Under the pieces are notes generated by a model. It had not been told where the DNA came from, searched no databases, and was given only the letters and a program-made list of their open reading frames with translations. From positions 2,294,001 to 2,358,000 of the forward strand of contig JAJTUQ010000001.1 of assembly GCA_021399445.1 (NCBI GenBank): DNA of 64,000 nt, written 5' to 3'. Every line of letters starts with the position of its first letter. Position 1 is the stretch's first letter. A program made the translations under genes and the position numbers. Shown piece after piece: positions 45,658 through 57,545 of this stretch. The DNA is from Xylogone sp. PMI_703. Taxonomy: Eukaryota > Ascomycota > Leotiomycetes.

Positions 45658-46751
45658 GATAAGCAGTGGTTATTCCTTGAGTAACAGGATGGTTATGGAG
45701 CAGAATATGAACAAAATGAAAAGAAGCAATGGGTAAATAAGTGCTTCTACATTCAATAACGCGGGACAAAAGTGTCGGAGAGCTGGATTTTATAAAATCT
45801 TGGCCGAAGAGGCCATGGGGGATCGGTATTCCTCTCGCCAGGCTTGGTAATGTGGTTACTCAGAGTCGATTATGTCTACTTGACCGCCACACAATTTCAC
45901 GCGAACTCGGTGCAATTAAAAGTCCACCTATGGCATCCTTTTAAATAAGAGCTGATGATCAAATAATATATACTTTGTGAGAAAGGATGCGTACCGCAGC
46001 ACTTTTGGATGCTATGTCATGCACGGATCTAAATTTAGAGCATGTGGGTTTTCGGAGATCTACCCCTGGCAGTACCGCATTGAGAAAGCTTATTAGTTTA
46101 GCTTTACCAAAGAAGAGAAACTACTTAGCCTAATGTTAAGCATAATTCAAAGTGAGTGTGTGGACGAGCGAATCTTAAGATTTTGAATCCTGCTGCCTAA
46201 GCGGCTGTCGTGATAATTAGGATCCTTTTTTTACTGCTCGTGCAGAAGGATCGGTACCATCCTACACTGTGTAATATTTTTTGTAGGTGGCTCTGATCTT
46301 GAAATGCACTACAGTGCTTTGGCAAATAGGATTGATTTGGCGATATTCGACGCTTAATACGGCCCGGGATCCACATGGCTAACTTAATATCAGCGATAAG
46401 ACACCATCTCTTCACCGTCCAATCTAGAGCCATGAAATTAATTCACAGTTTGATAGAACATGTAACCATATCAGTAACAAGAAAGTTTTGATTCGTTAAG
46501 AAGAGTCGAATTGGCTGTGGCACAAGCCTCAATGCCTTGGTCGTCAAACAATCCATCGACCTCAAAAGACTAACTTACAAGCTCCTGCTTTTAGAAGATA
46601 GAAGGAAATGCATAAAATGAAAACACGCCAGAGCCCCAGACCCGATTCATGAAATGTGATACCTATGAAATGTCCCACTAAAGTTACAAACGGCGAAGAA
46701 ACCATACGCCCAGTTTCTGAGTTTCCTCCTAGTTGAAGACTTCGAAGTTGA
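45658..46751. other. Intergenic, no gene seen
   Basis: Holds the promoter of the repeat membrane protein and the 3' UTR of the BRCT gene. No coding seen. Confidence 0.4.
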
Positions 46752-47563
46752 TCATTTCTTCTGCCTCTTTGATTTAGCAGGCTTTTCTTCCTCTTCATCC
46801 TCATCATCCTCATCGACGTCCATATCCTCATCGGCACCTCGCTTATTAGAGCCACCAGACTCAATCATCTCGATCAATTCACCCTCATCAAGTGTCTTGA
46901 TACCCAAACTCTCAATTGCGTCCAACCTAGATTGCACATCGTAAGCCATTGCCCAAACATCTCGAATGGATATATTCACGACTTCATAAATAACAAAGTG
47001 ACGTAATCACAAGAAGGAAAAAAGAAAACATACTTCTTAGGACCAGCCTCATCACCAACAACAACATAATCCGTCTTCTTACTCAAGCTCTTCATCAGCT
47101 TAGCACCATAGTTCTGCACCAACTGCTCTGCGTTCTTCCTGCCAATCGTGGGTGGGACTCCCGTGACACAGATTTGCAGACCGCTCAACTGACTTCCAGA
47201 ACCAGCTAGCAGGGCCTTGACATTGTCGGGGATATCCTCATTGCCTTCAGTCTTCTTGGCTTTGGCGGCGTTGGCTGCGCGTTGTTCAGCTGGTGTATCA
47301 GTCTTCTTCATGGCCGCCTTGGTAGCTTTTGGTTCAGCGCTGCTGGCTTTAGCAGCCGCCTTCTTAGGTGCCGCGGCGGATTTGGACTTCTTGACGGCTG
47401 TGACGTTGACGGTACCACCAACTAAGTCATAGCTTTGGACCTCGGATCCACCATCGCCATCTTCGTCTAGTTCATGGCAGCGTTCAACTGCAGCAGCTTC
47501 GTCGGCGTAAACTGAGTCTATGGTTGAACCGTTTACAACGACGAAGACGCTGGAAGAAGACAT
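46752..47563 (-). CDS. BRCT-domain protein related to replication factor C large subunit
   Basis: Two exons: 47034-47563 and 46752-46926; intron of 107 bp (GTATGT...TCTAG); 234 aa. An N-terminal 50-residue segment (VFVVVNGSTIDSVYADEAAA) and an Ala/Lys-rich linker lead to one BRCT domain: LSGLQICVTGVPPTIGRKNAEQL, YGAKLMKSLSKKTDYVVVGDEAGPKK joined by the splice to LDAIESLGIKTLDEGELIEMI. The C terminus is an acidic Asp/Glu run and a basic KSKRQKK that could be a nuclear signal. The BRCT is closest by eye to that of Rfc1/DNA ligase, but the AAA+ clamp-loader part is absent, so this is a stand-alone BRCT protein. Likely nuclear, DNA-end or PCNA-related. Confidence 0.85.
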
Positions 47564-48363
47564 CGTTGGATATTGAGGACAATTGAAGGACTGAGGGAAG
47601 TTTTGAGATTTTGAGGTGAGAATATGGTCTTCAAGTGCGAAGTGGAAAAGCTGAGAATGTTGGACGGCCCGCGACTTTTATTCCAGGTACGGTGAACGTG
47701 AGGACCCTTGGAGACGTCACACGTGGGGTCGAGAAGCTGCACGAAACAAACGCCGGATCACGTGGTTCCTTTGAAAAGAAATGATGGACTCAGGCAGAAG
47801 CTGTGGATCTAACCCGAAGCAGCGATGAAGCCTATGGCAGCCTATCAACTAAACCGGTTCTGTGACTTGGAAGTAGGCATCCAATGGGCTGCCTACCATC
47901 TAACCAATCATTTGATCTCCTACTTTAATTATTGCCAACGGTTGGTTCGTGTTGACAACTCTTTGAGTGAAATATTCTCAGTGTTTCCCGTTAGCATTAA
48001 TTATTTGCCCAAATTTGCATAATTACAAGGGTTTCACGTGCATGAGAATTGTGCAGCTTTTGATCACCAAAATTTTCTTGCGTGTATTTTCGCGATCATT
48101 TTATAGATACAGCCACCGCCATCTTCTTTCTCCCCTTTTCATGACCTGCTAAAGAAATTCCAAAAGACATTTGAGAGAAAAGGAACTATGTACAGAAGCA
48201 AATATGTACCAAAAATGGAGAATGACTGATTTTTTTATTTACTTCTAACCATCATTTCCCTAGTCCGTAGATGGACAGATTCACTGGTTTCCATTTTCCG
48301 TATCGTCTTGCTGCTGGTAACCAGGACTGCCATCTAGTCCTTTTCGTGAAGCCGTCGCGTCCC
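47564..48363. other. Intergenic, 3' side of the cellobiohydrolase gene
   Basis: Promoter of the BRCT gene and 3' UTR of the GH7 gene. No further gene. Confidence 0.4.
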
Positions 48364-50006
48364 TTACAAGCACTGGGAGTACCATTGGTTGGAGAATGTG
48401 CAAGTGTAGGGGCTCTGGCAGGTGGTTGCACCGGTCCATCCCTGGCCACCGCATTGTCCGTAGTGAGTCTGGGCTGGAGCGCCACCGCCGCCCTGGGTGG
48501 TGGTTGGTCTGCCTGTGGTAGTGGTGCGGAGGGTGGTGCGAGAGGAGGTTGGGCCACCTGGGTTTCCGCCACCGGGGGTACCAGAGAAGGTGGAGTTGAT
48601 GGGACCGACCTTGATGTTGGAGTAGATGACATATGCGTTGGCATTCTGGGACTCAACATCTGGTGGAGAACCAGAGGTGGTTGAGCAAGTACCACGAGCA
48701 ATACCGGGCTGGCTTGGGTCACCGTCAGTTGGGTAGGCAACTGAGTCGAGCCAGAGCATGCTGGCATAGTAATCATCCCACAAACTGAGGACAAGAACCA
48801 TTCCGGCCTTGAAGGCAGCGGTCATGGATGCGAAGCCACCATGTTCATCATAGTCGTTCCTGTCACCGAAGACGGTCTTCTGTGCAGTGCAGTAGTCCTC
48901 AGTGATGGAGTTACCAGTGATACCTGGGATAGTGGATTGTGAGTTGGGGATGACAACGCCGTTTTGGACGTAGAAACGCTTGATCTCGTTTATGTTGCCG
49001 TCGGAACCAGTGAGGAATTGAGTAACGACGGTGAACACCTTGGTGGTGTCGACGGTCTTTCCTGGTCCATAGAAGCTGGTGTCACCTTGACGGTATGAGT
49101 TGAAGTCGCATCCATCTGGGTCAGTGGTACCAGCGTATCTGTCGGAAGAGTAGGTGCCACCGCAGTCATCAAGTTCGCACTTGGTGATAGTGACGGTATC
49201 AGCAGAGTGAGGAGTTAGGGCAGCTGAGATAGAGTTGGCCTCCCAGATATCCATTTCAGCACAGCAAGCTCCGTAGTTGCCAAGACCAGTGTTAGCACTG
49301 TTGGAAGCTGGTTGCCATCCATCGGAATTGGCCTAAGCATGTGAGAGTTAGTATTTGTATAATTGAGCAAGAAAATATGTAGGAGCTGAAAACCCACCGA
49401 GCCGCCAATGAACTTCAGATCACGAGGGCATTGAGAGTCGCAGTAACCAACTCCATACTTAGCTCCGGCTTTGTTGTTTGGCTGGGTTGATACTCCACCA
49501 TCAGCGGCCATTGGAACCATGTAGAGAGCTCCGTTCAAGCCGCAAGGAAGGTTAGAGACATCAACATCGAAGGTGAACTCCTGGTTAAGGAGATTGAATG
49601 TCTGATAGTGGGTGTCATCCTTCAAGAGGTAGAGACGAGAACCAATGTTCTTTTGTGCTGAATTGGTAACGAAGTTGAGTCTCAAAGAGCTGCCGGTCGC
49701 TGTAACACCGTATGTACCACTGTAGTCGGCTCCATCAAGAGCGCAGTTCTTTGCGCAAGTGTCATCGTCTGGGCAAAGAGTGGTGTTCCAGGTGTTTCCG
49801 GTGTAGCAGTTGGTAGATCCGGAGGTTGAATGAAGCCAACGCCAGTTGGAATCAAGTACTACCTTTCCATTGTTGGTTGTGCAGCTTCCTCCAGAAGTAC
49901 AAGTCTGCCAGGTGAGCGAAGGGTGGGTTTCTGGTGTAATAGTACCAATTTGCTGAGCCTTGATGGCCGCAAGGAAAGAAGAGAGAACGGCAAGCTTAGT
50001 CGCCAT
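48364..50006 (-). CDS. cbh1: GH7 cellobiohydrolase with C-terminal CBM1
   Basis: Two exons: 49398-50006 and 48364-49332; intron of 65 bp (GTGGGT...GCTTAG); 525 aa from [10 protein letters not shown]; an in-frame ATG at 50018 is possible. Signal peptide of about 17 residues (mature [14 protein letters not shown]). The GH7 core shows [43 protein letters not shown] and the catalytic EMDIWEAN (Glu229, Asp231, Glu234: nucleophile, assistant, acid/base). A Gly/Pro/Thr linker leads to a full CBM1 of about 36 residues (YGQCGGQGW, then [13 protein letters not shown]) with four Cys and the aromatic face. It is an extracellular, reducing-end exo-cellulase. The length, cysteines and both catalytic acids argue that it is active. 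Confidence 0.96.
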
Positions 50007-50087
50007 GTTGGATACCAAAAGCTCTTACTCTTAATCAGAAAGAAACAGCTGATGAGGAGAGTACCTTGGAGGTGCAATTGACTCCCC

Positions 50088-50094
50088 TTTTATA
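50088..50094 (-). promoter_or_regulatory. TATA box of the cellobiohydrolase gene
   Basis: CTATAAAAGG on the minus strand about 85 bp upstream of the ATG; consistent with a strongly inducible gene. Confidence 0.6.
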
Positions 50095-51961
50095 GATGAC
50101 TTACTTGGACCTGAAGCCGGCAAAAATTTTTATAGCCTCCGGCACTTCTCCAAGATTCGCATCTTGGTTTGGATAAAAATGCCATAGTCACGCCCTCTGA
50201 GCTGGATCAACGGCTCGACGGAGCCATCGGATTCACAAGAAGGAGACGATCTCGTCAAAGCATAATAGCCAGGGCCCGCACTGGCGAGCAGGCAGGTGAT
50301 GGGTAGGAAGGAAAAAGCGTGACTAGTGCAACGGCTCCTGGCCCGCTTGGCTTATGCTGCTCCGCTGGAGAAAGCTTAAGCCTCTCTATCAGCGGCTTCC
50401 CCGCACCGTAGATTGAATCGGGCTTGAGAATAACATCCAGTCCAGGAGACGACTCCAGTCACAAGTCGAGTAGTGGGGACGAGTGCCGGATGAGTTGGCC
50501 GAAGAATGAGATTAAAGGGCCAGGGGGCCTTTCATGATGCAGGGCATTCCAGGGCATCCAGGGGAACCACCGTCAATATCCGTCTCCTCAGACTCGACAA
50601 AGGTTGTATGATTCTGTCACCCTCGTCGGCCTCAACTACCAATCCTGGGGAAGTGACAAGGCCGTGCGCGCTCCTATCCAATGACGCTGCAGCAGGTATA
50701 TTTACCGACGCGCGTAATGTTACAGTGATTTGTCTGCCCCAAAGAAGCAGCTGAGTGAGGTTTAAATTAAATGCCAGGCGCACCCCATTGGCATCCCCGC
50801 AAGGCTATTTGCCAAAACGCGGGGTTAAGGTTCGCTCGGCTCCAAATCCTTCTCCATATGACGAGTAGTATTGGACTCTCGAGAGCAAATTTGTCGGCAG
50901 CGCTGGCATTCTGTTCCGGATAATAAAGGCAAAATAACTATTACAAGGTATGAAACATGCCCAGGAGTAGGGGAAGCATGCGGTGGAAAATAGCAGTGGT
51001 TTTCCTATAGGGTGCTCGAGGATACTCTCTGCTGTGTTTGCTGTGGAGACTCCATGCCAATAATGGGCGACAACGGAAACTATGTGGTGACAAAACCAGG
51101 AATCTCGGACTGGATCTTCCTTTGCCTAATTTGGAAGACGAGCAATATATACGGTTACCGTTCCGAATCAGTGCTTGCGGGCTGCTCTTCGGTGAAACTT
51201 TGGCTCTTTCTCTTTACTTACTATATCGGAGGCATCGTGAACAAAGGGTCTCTCCAAAGACATGTCCAAGATATCTTGCTTGATTATCACCTGAAATGTC
51301 CAGTTATAATAACAGAGCTCAAATATGGGATCAAATGAAAGTGGTGATGTTTATGCTGAAGAGGCGGATATGGTCCAAGTCAGGTCAAGTATCGTACCAC
51401 CCTTCCATCGATACCCGAAAAGCCGACGAAATCCACGTGATCGATATGTAGGTAAACCACATGATGCCCTGTGGAGTCTTAGGTAAAGCCCTCACAAGCT
51501 TTTTCAATATGGGAAGACGGAACGTAGTATCATTCCTTCCATAACGCTGCCTTGAGATCGCACGCCGCCAAGGAACGCCTTCCTTCACAGTAGCAGCAAT
51601 ACAGAAGGACGAAAGAAAGCGCTCATATTCTAGCACTAAAATCCTGAGTCTGTTTGAACTGGCAAGTAATAGGCTATGCCTATCCTTTATAACTATGTCG
51701 TCAAAAAGAAAGTGAAGCTATTGAGCGACGTACAACTGGTTTACGGAAGCGAGCAGGTGACAGTTTAACGGAACTCCCTGTTAGCCGGGCTACTTTCCAT
51801 CCACCTACGTGCTCAACTACAAATATTCAACCAATAACAACGAATAATTAAATAAATTCAGTGACTAGCTCATTGAGGACATTTAGTGATTCTATGGCTT
51901 GAAACCATACAATTTGAACACTTTGATGGCCGTCATAGTAGTATGTGAAGGTTAGGTGGTG
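50095..51961. other. Upstream region of the GH7 gene, no other gene supported
   Basis: The first 0.8 kb is GC-rich and presumably holds the regulatory region; I did not find a clear GGCTAA-type Xlr1 site. Overlapping frames at 51,012-51,640 on both strands have no recognisable family. Confidence 0.35.
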
Positions 51962-52200
51962 TAACATTCTTACGTTAAGGTGGTGACTATTACTCAAATA
52001 ATAAGCTTAAAGGTAAAGGGAGTAAGTGAAATTTAGTGTAGAATCTGAACCTGGTTACCATGAAATGTAAGTATGCTATTATTCAATTGAGTTAGGTATA
52101 AGGCTCCTATTTACTGAGAAACTATCTACTTATATAAAGAGTAAAGTCCGTATAGACGGGCTCGGAAACTGTATGTAAGGACAATTGTAACATAGATGAC
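51962..52200. repeat. Diverged second copy of the LTR at 24208
   Basis: Starts TGTAACATTCTTACG and shares with 24,208-24,400 the block CTATTACTCAAATAATA, then AGGGAG[C/T]AAGTGAAA, TATGAAATA/CATGAAATG, and ...AAACTATCTACTTATATA. Many differences are transitions. The 3' two-thirds, including the 17-bp array, is not recognisable here. Confidence 0.7.
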
Positions 52201-52448
52201 TCTATATAGCTAACTTAGCTGAAAATAGTGTGGATCCAAAAAAAAAAGACTCCTAAATCAATCGGAAAACCTGAATAAGCACACCTAATACGAACGTATG
52301 AATACGTTCTATACTACGTGCTTATAGGCAGGTGAACCGACATTATCGTTGCTTCGACTAAATCATACCGTTAATAAAACTCTCTATGTTTTGTAAATTT
52401 TAGATTTATCTTATTCCAACTTCTAATTGCATCATGCCACCTGTGTTC

Positions 52449-52520
52449 TATAGAGTATAAGTACACCTGGATGCTACAATTGGAGCATGTCCCCTTTCAA
52501 CCCGAGAAACTTCCTCCTAG
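52449..52520. repeat. Dispersed repeat, copy 1
   Basis: About 65 bp matches 63,733-63,800 in the same orientation (shared TACAATTGGAGCA and CCCGAG); the differences are almost all transitions. Confidence 0.6.
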
Positions 52521-52864
52521 AAGCATTACGTCAGGGATAAAGAGGTTAATGTGCATCATAAGAGCAAAGAAAGCTCGTTCCAAAATTAAAACATACCACT
52601 CTGTTAAGTCCGGGGTTTCTGGTAATCGCAGCTCGTCATCCACCATTGTGTGGTCGTGATTAGTCTATGCCGGGTCTTCTTCTACAAGACAAAACCCCGA
52701 GTTCTTGAGTTCCTGTTCTGTGTCTCTTTCGAATCCTTGTGATTCGTGCGTACAAGCTGCAGAGCCATCTATATCAAGGGCATTGTAGCAGAGTCTAGCG
52801 GTGATAACGCAGACCTTGCTTCTATGACTTCGGCTTTTATTATGAGCCTGTTCTATGGTAGCTG

Positions 52865-54615
52865 TTACGTTAGAATCACTGTGTTGAATTTCCCTGTTGA
52901 CTCAAATTGATTCATAAACAGATTGCAGAATAGTAACTCCATCGTAGTTAGTGGAAGGATCTTGTTCTTGGAACTGGCGCTTCTTCGGCTCTCTAAGATT
53001 ACCCCCTCCATCTTGTAATTGTTCTTCATGATTGAATCTGAATTTAGTTTGACTATTTGATTTAGCGGCGCATGTTTTGCTTTTGTGAGAGCTATTCTGA
53101 CAGCAATTCTGCTATTTGATAACAGAAGATTTTGCCGAGCAGGCATGTGGTTTGGAAACGATATTTTTCGTCGGCCCTTAATCACCGCAATATTATTTTC
53201 ATGATACTTTTTGCACTCTTCATTCGCTGTTTGGATCATGGTGCGAAAGCTCTTATCGCTAATTACTAGATCGCATGCTTCACACATCGTCTGCACGATT
53301 GGCCACGTACTAGATACTATCTTTAGTACTGTTCGGCATGTCATCAGCATTTGCAGAATTTGCAGTACGAGAGATGGAGTGGCTGAACAGAGTTGACCCT
53401 TAACTACAGCGAGGACAGTGAAAATGCTATACAAGCTTATCAGAGCTAGCCCATATTTAGGGAAATAAGCCGTAGGATCCGCCCACACCGATGGTGCGGC
53501 CAATCGAAGTTCCCTACTAGATATGAGACTTTGCATTATAGAGACTATTGTCGACGCTGCCTGATATAAGACGGCCTGAGAAGCAACAGGATTTAACCGT
53601 GCTAAATGTAGACCATGAAGCTGACACAGAATGGTGTTGCCAACAAGATTATGCTTTTATCTAGGACTGACTAATCTAAAACGTACTTATAGCCAAAATA
53701 AAGTATAGCAGACCAAAAATTCATGATGTGATTGTTGCCACTACATGTTGTCTGGAGGCGACAAGAGCCATTTACCGAGCTCCAATTCACATTCTACCAG
53801 CTTGGACTAACCTCTCAATCGTCCTCTACGAGTTTGGCAGATAGCTGCGTCTAGAACTTTACAAAGTTTGGTATACCGAAGAAAGAACTGGATGTGTCGG
53901 GACTCCGAAGTACATGTATCGTCTTCGATAAAGTCATTTTCCGTAATCATGTCTATATCCGAGTGCTCAATGAGAATGCTAACAGGCTGACCATGTGCAG
54001 CAGCCACGTATCGGTCTCTTGTGAAAAGAGTCCACTAAATGCGCCTCCTCAAACGCTGTTCTGACAATGTAAAGCCAGACAACTCATGACCATGTATTCA
54101 GCAGGAACCCAGCGCCAACATAGAATGAATACTGCTGCGCGACGGTAATGGCCAGCCTGCTCCAATAAAACAGCCCATTTTCCGTTACATCAAACAATAT
54201 TATGCTATCACGGTTGTGGAAAATATGAGGATTTCTTACCTTGAGTTCCATGCCAATACCGACTCATCAAAACCAATGACTACATAATCGTGATCGGATC
54301 TTGTTGGTATCCAGTATCATAAAGAGCTTTAGCTCGATAAAAGAAGACCCTCAAGTGTTTGATTGGCAACGATTGGCCGCTAGTGTCTGTCTCATTTCAT
54401 ACCCGCGACCCAGCTAGAAAAACTGCCTGTTGGAAGAGCAGCGAGGGCGGGTTTTCAGTCTTCATACCTTTTCAGAAAGGAGGTTTCATTCACGACAGGG
54501 ATAATCGGAGCGACCCATCGGAAAAACAGCTTAATGAGTTAGTCTTGAAGTTGTTTAGGGGTAAGTTCAAAAGCGCCTCTACGGGGTAGGAATCCTGCTT
54601 CAGAAAGATCGAGGC
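52865..54615 (-). pseudogene. Decayed Zn2Cys6 fungal transcription factor (fungal_trans domain)
   Basis: Reading down the minus strand and skipping stops gives a recognisable fungal-specific regulator: GFLPRRGAFELTPKQLQD-stop, FFRWVAPIIPVVNETSFLKRY, PPSLLFQQAVFLAGSRV-stop, FYRAKALYDTGYQQDPITIM-stop-SLVLMSRYW, RRRI-stop-WTLFTRDRYVAAAHGQPV, SDIDMITENDFIEDD, then LHLARLNPVASQAVLYQAAS and a 223-codon open stretch to the end. Nearly all stops are explained by CAG/CGA to TAG/TGA or TGG to TAG changes, the RIP signature. The N-terminal Zn2Cys6 cluster is not visible. Not functional. Confidence 0.75.
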
Positions 54616-55488
54616 TAATTTCCTTATAATGTCCAGCCATGATTCGGGTGTTATAAAATAATGTCAAATGCACGACAATCGGGTGACGGGGTTACCAAGT
54701 GCCGACGCGGACTTAACGATTATGGGAGTGATTAAACGCAGGAAAGCGATGCTAATGATGCCAAGCCACTAAATATACGCTAATTCCAATTAGGCATATA
54801 ATCACTCAGCCAAACCCCCCCTCTAAACCTACTAAGTATAAAAGCCGTATGCTCATTGATTTTCTTTAACTATACAATACTTCAACTTGCTAAAAGCATC
54901 TCCTCATTGAATTTGCTTATATAATCCTTTGAATTAATACTATTAAAATAAAAAAGTTTTTAATATATAAATCATGTAACAATATTAATAAATAATTATA
55001 TATACATTGTGATGAGAATGGAGGAAAAGGATGCCCAATTCAGAGGTGTGATGTGGAGCGCAACTCACTACTGCCTGAGGCTGTGAGAACTGCCGAAATA
55101 TGGATGCTTAGAATACAAGGAGCGAAGGGCGCCAGCGCCTAGCAATGCTAAGATAGAGATACGCAACAAACACTCTCACAACTTCGATTGTTTACAATAT
55201 ATTAGGGGAATATGCACAACTTTTAGAAAGTAGAGAAGTGATGTATATGGCTTGATTGGCTCTTCACCAAGATAGTCTCTAAAGAACTGGCTTTAAGATT
55301 CGTTATTTTGTGTAGACATTGGAAGAAAGAAAATACAGGCCCCGAGGGAGTGTCCGATATGTTGGCCATTTGTGAGTACAACCGAGTATATGGCTATGAC
55401 GAAGCATTTGTTTATTCTCCATGAAGATCTATATAGAGATCAACTTTGTAGGGTCGGCAATCGGATTTCCGGTTACGCAGATTGCACA
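54616..55488. other. Very AT-rich region, no gene seen
   Basis: A stretch near 54,930-55,010 is almost pure A/T. No terminal repeats or coding recognised. Confidence 0.4.
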
Positions 55489-55680
55489 TTAAGCCGTGTT
55501 CGCCGTATCCGCCATTACTGCGTCCTGTTCTGCAGCGAAGAAGACTAAATATTCGGCTTTAAAACCATCGATTTCAGCCGCACTTTCCAGCTCGCTGACT
55601 GGACAAGGCAGCGGCTCTATCGAAAGGACGATCCCGGATGCGGCTTTTCACTTAGAGCCGTACTCGTATGCTTGGTCTCC
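55489..55680 (-). pseudogene. Unidentified coding relic (C-terminal piece)
   Basis: A minus-strand frame ending with TAA at 55489-55491 reads GIVLSIEPLPCPVSELESAA, then EIDGFKAEYLVFFAAEQDAV, after a TGA at about 55,640; upstream it reads IALSGDQAYEYGSK. The codon use and length look like the C terminus of a once-real gene. Family not recognised. Confidence 0.25.
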
Positions 55681-55928
55681 GCTCAATGCAATTTGTATCC
55701 TTTGTATACATCGAGCGTATTTCTGGGGTTTTAAGTGTCGTGGAATACCAGTACATATAAAATGACTAGTATTATGATTGGTAGAAGTGAAATAACCTTT
55801 CAAAGTGTTACCTGCCGCTGGAATTATTTCGTCATACTGTATATATTATTTAACAAAGAAAGATTACTTTCTGAACATACCATCCTTTTGCTGTCTCTCT
55901 CTTTATAATCAGTCTTTTATCTTTGAAG

Positions 55929-57545
55929 ATGCCTGAAGAGCTTCGTGATATTGGAGTAAGAATGACACGTCTTTCGCACTGGCGCATCCTTATTGATCAA
56001 GCTGGGATTGTTCCAGAAGTTGTCGACTTTCCTTACCGTGGTTCAGGAACTAGCGAAGATCCTTTCCAGGTTACTTGGATTCCTGATGATTCTCGAAATC
56101 CTCAAAACTTCTCCATGACAAAGAAATGGCTTTTTGCGTTCTGTGTCTCCTTTTCAACATTGGCTGTAGCCTTCTCCTCATCCTCTTATACCGGTGGAAT
56201 CAAGCAAATCGTGGAGGATTTTCACGTTGGCCAAGAAGTGGCCATTCTTGGCGTATCTCTTTTCGTCCTTGGATTCGTTCTCGGACCATTGCTCTGGGGA
56301 CCTCTAAGTGAAATGTATGGGAGACAGTCCCTTTTCATCCTCACCTATGGTGGTTTGACAATCTTCAACGCCACTGCTGCAGCTTCACAGAATATTTGGA
56401 CCCTACTTATTTTACGATTCTTAGCCGGTACCATCGGCTCGTCACCTTTAACAAATGCTGGTGGTGCGATTGCCGACCTCTTTTCAGCAGAAGATCGTGG
56501 CATTGCCATGAGCGTCTTTGCCTCGGCTCCGTTTTTAGGGCCATCCTTAGGGCCAATAATTGGAGGTTTCCTAGGCCAATCTGAAGGCTGGCGATGGGTC
56601 GAAGGCCTTATGGGAATATTTGCAGGGACTTTTTGGATTCTTCAGACGTTAACGGTCCCAGAAACATATGCCCCAGTCCTACTTCGGAAACGCGCAGAAA
56701 AACTTTCTGCGTTGACTGGCAAGGTTTATAAAACCAAAAAAGACATTGAAGGTGGCCATGTTAAGCTGAAAAAGGCTTATAAAATCGCACTTTCTAGACC
56801 ATGGTTACTACTCATTTTTGAGCCAATTGTTTTGCTTCTGACAGTTTATATGGCAATCATCAATGGAACTCTTTATATGCTCTTCGCCGCCTTCCCCATA
56901 GTATTCCAAGAAGTGCGTGGCTGGAATCAGGGAGTCGGAGGTCTGGCCTTTCTGGGTGTAATGATAGGAATGATGTTAGCTTTGGTATATTCAGTTTGGG
57001 ACAACAAAAGATATCGCCAAGTCGTTAAATCTTCTGGGGGCTTTGCATTGCCAGAGGCACGTTTGCCTCCAGGCTTGGTAGGTAGTATTGCTATTCCTGT
57101 TGGAATGTTTTGGTTTGCTTGGACAAATTATCCGTCTATCCATTGGATGGCTAGCATTTCAGGCGGAGTTCCATTCGGTTTTGGGATGGTGGTCGTGTTC
57201 CTGAGTGTGTTGAACTACCTTGTTGATGCTTACACAATTTATGCTGCGTCAGTTTTGGCAGCTAACTCGGTCCTTCGATCATTATTCGGCGCCATTTTCC
57301 CTCTTTTCACGACCTATATGTATCACAATCTGGGAATACACTGGGCCTCATCGATTCCTGCCTTCCTTGCTCTTGCATGTGTCCCTTTTCCCTTTTTATT
57401 CTACAAGTTTGGAGGAAGCATCCGAGCCCGTTGCAAGTATGCTGCAGAAGCAGCACAACACCTGGCAATGGTCCAAGAGCAATCTATTCAAAACGCAAAT
57501 TTGTCTGATTCTAATGGCTCTGCTATTTCAGACGACAAGGTTTAG
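55929..57545 (+). CDS. MFS drug/polyamine-type transporter (DHA1)
   Basis: Single exon, 538 aa from MPEELRDIGV; the open frame starts two codons earlier without an ATG. An N-terminal soluble part contains DPFQVTWIPDDSRNPQNFS, the entry typical of DHA1 (Flu1/Tpo-like) transporters. Twelve hydrophobic segments follow, with the motif-A loop GPLSEMYGRQ between TM2 and TM3, the antiporter motif region ASAPFLGPSLGPIIGGFL, and the central loop with YKTKKDIEGG. A short soluble C terminus ends the protein. Likely plasma-membrane proton antiporter exporting toxic compounds, but the substrate is unknown. A Zn2Cys6 regulator follows on the same strand 446 bp downstream. Confidence 0.92.
   Translation: MPEELRDIGVRMTRLSHWRILIDQAGIVPEVVDFPYRGSGTSEDPFQVTWIPDDSRNPQNFSMTKKWLFAFCVSFSTLAVAFSSSSYTGGIKQIVEDFHVGQEVAILGVSLFVLGFVLGPLLWGPLSEMYGRQSLFILTYGGLTIFNATAAASQNIWTLLILRFLAGTIGSSPLTNAGGAIADLFSAEDRGIAMSVFASAPFLGPSLGPIIGGFLGQSEGWRWVEGLMGIFAGTFWILQTLTVPETYAPVLLRKRAEKLSALTGKVYKTKKDIEGGHVKLKKAYKIALSRPWLLLIFEPIVLLLTVYMAIINGTLYMLFAAFPIVFQEVRGWNQGVGGLAFLGVMIGMMLALVYSVWDNKRYRQVVKSSGGFALPEARLPPGLVGSIAIPVGMFWFAWTNYPSIHWMASISGGVPFGFGMVVVFLSVLNYLVDAYTIYAASVLAANSVLRSLFGAIFPLFTTYMYHNLGIHWASSIPAFLALACVPFPFLFYKFGGSIRARCKYAAEAAQHLAMVQEQSIQNANLSDSNGSAISDDKV

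Noticed and set aside
48252..48794. Minus-strand 180-codon and plus-strand 137-codon frames over the CBM1/linker region
   Set aside because: They are out-of-frame shadows of the GH7 gene; low-complexity linker codons keep other frames open.
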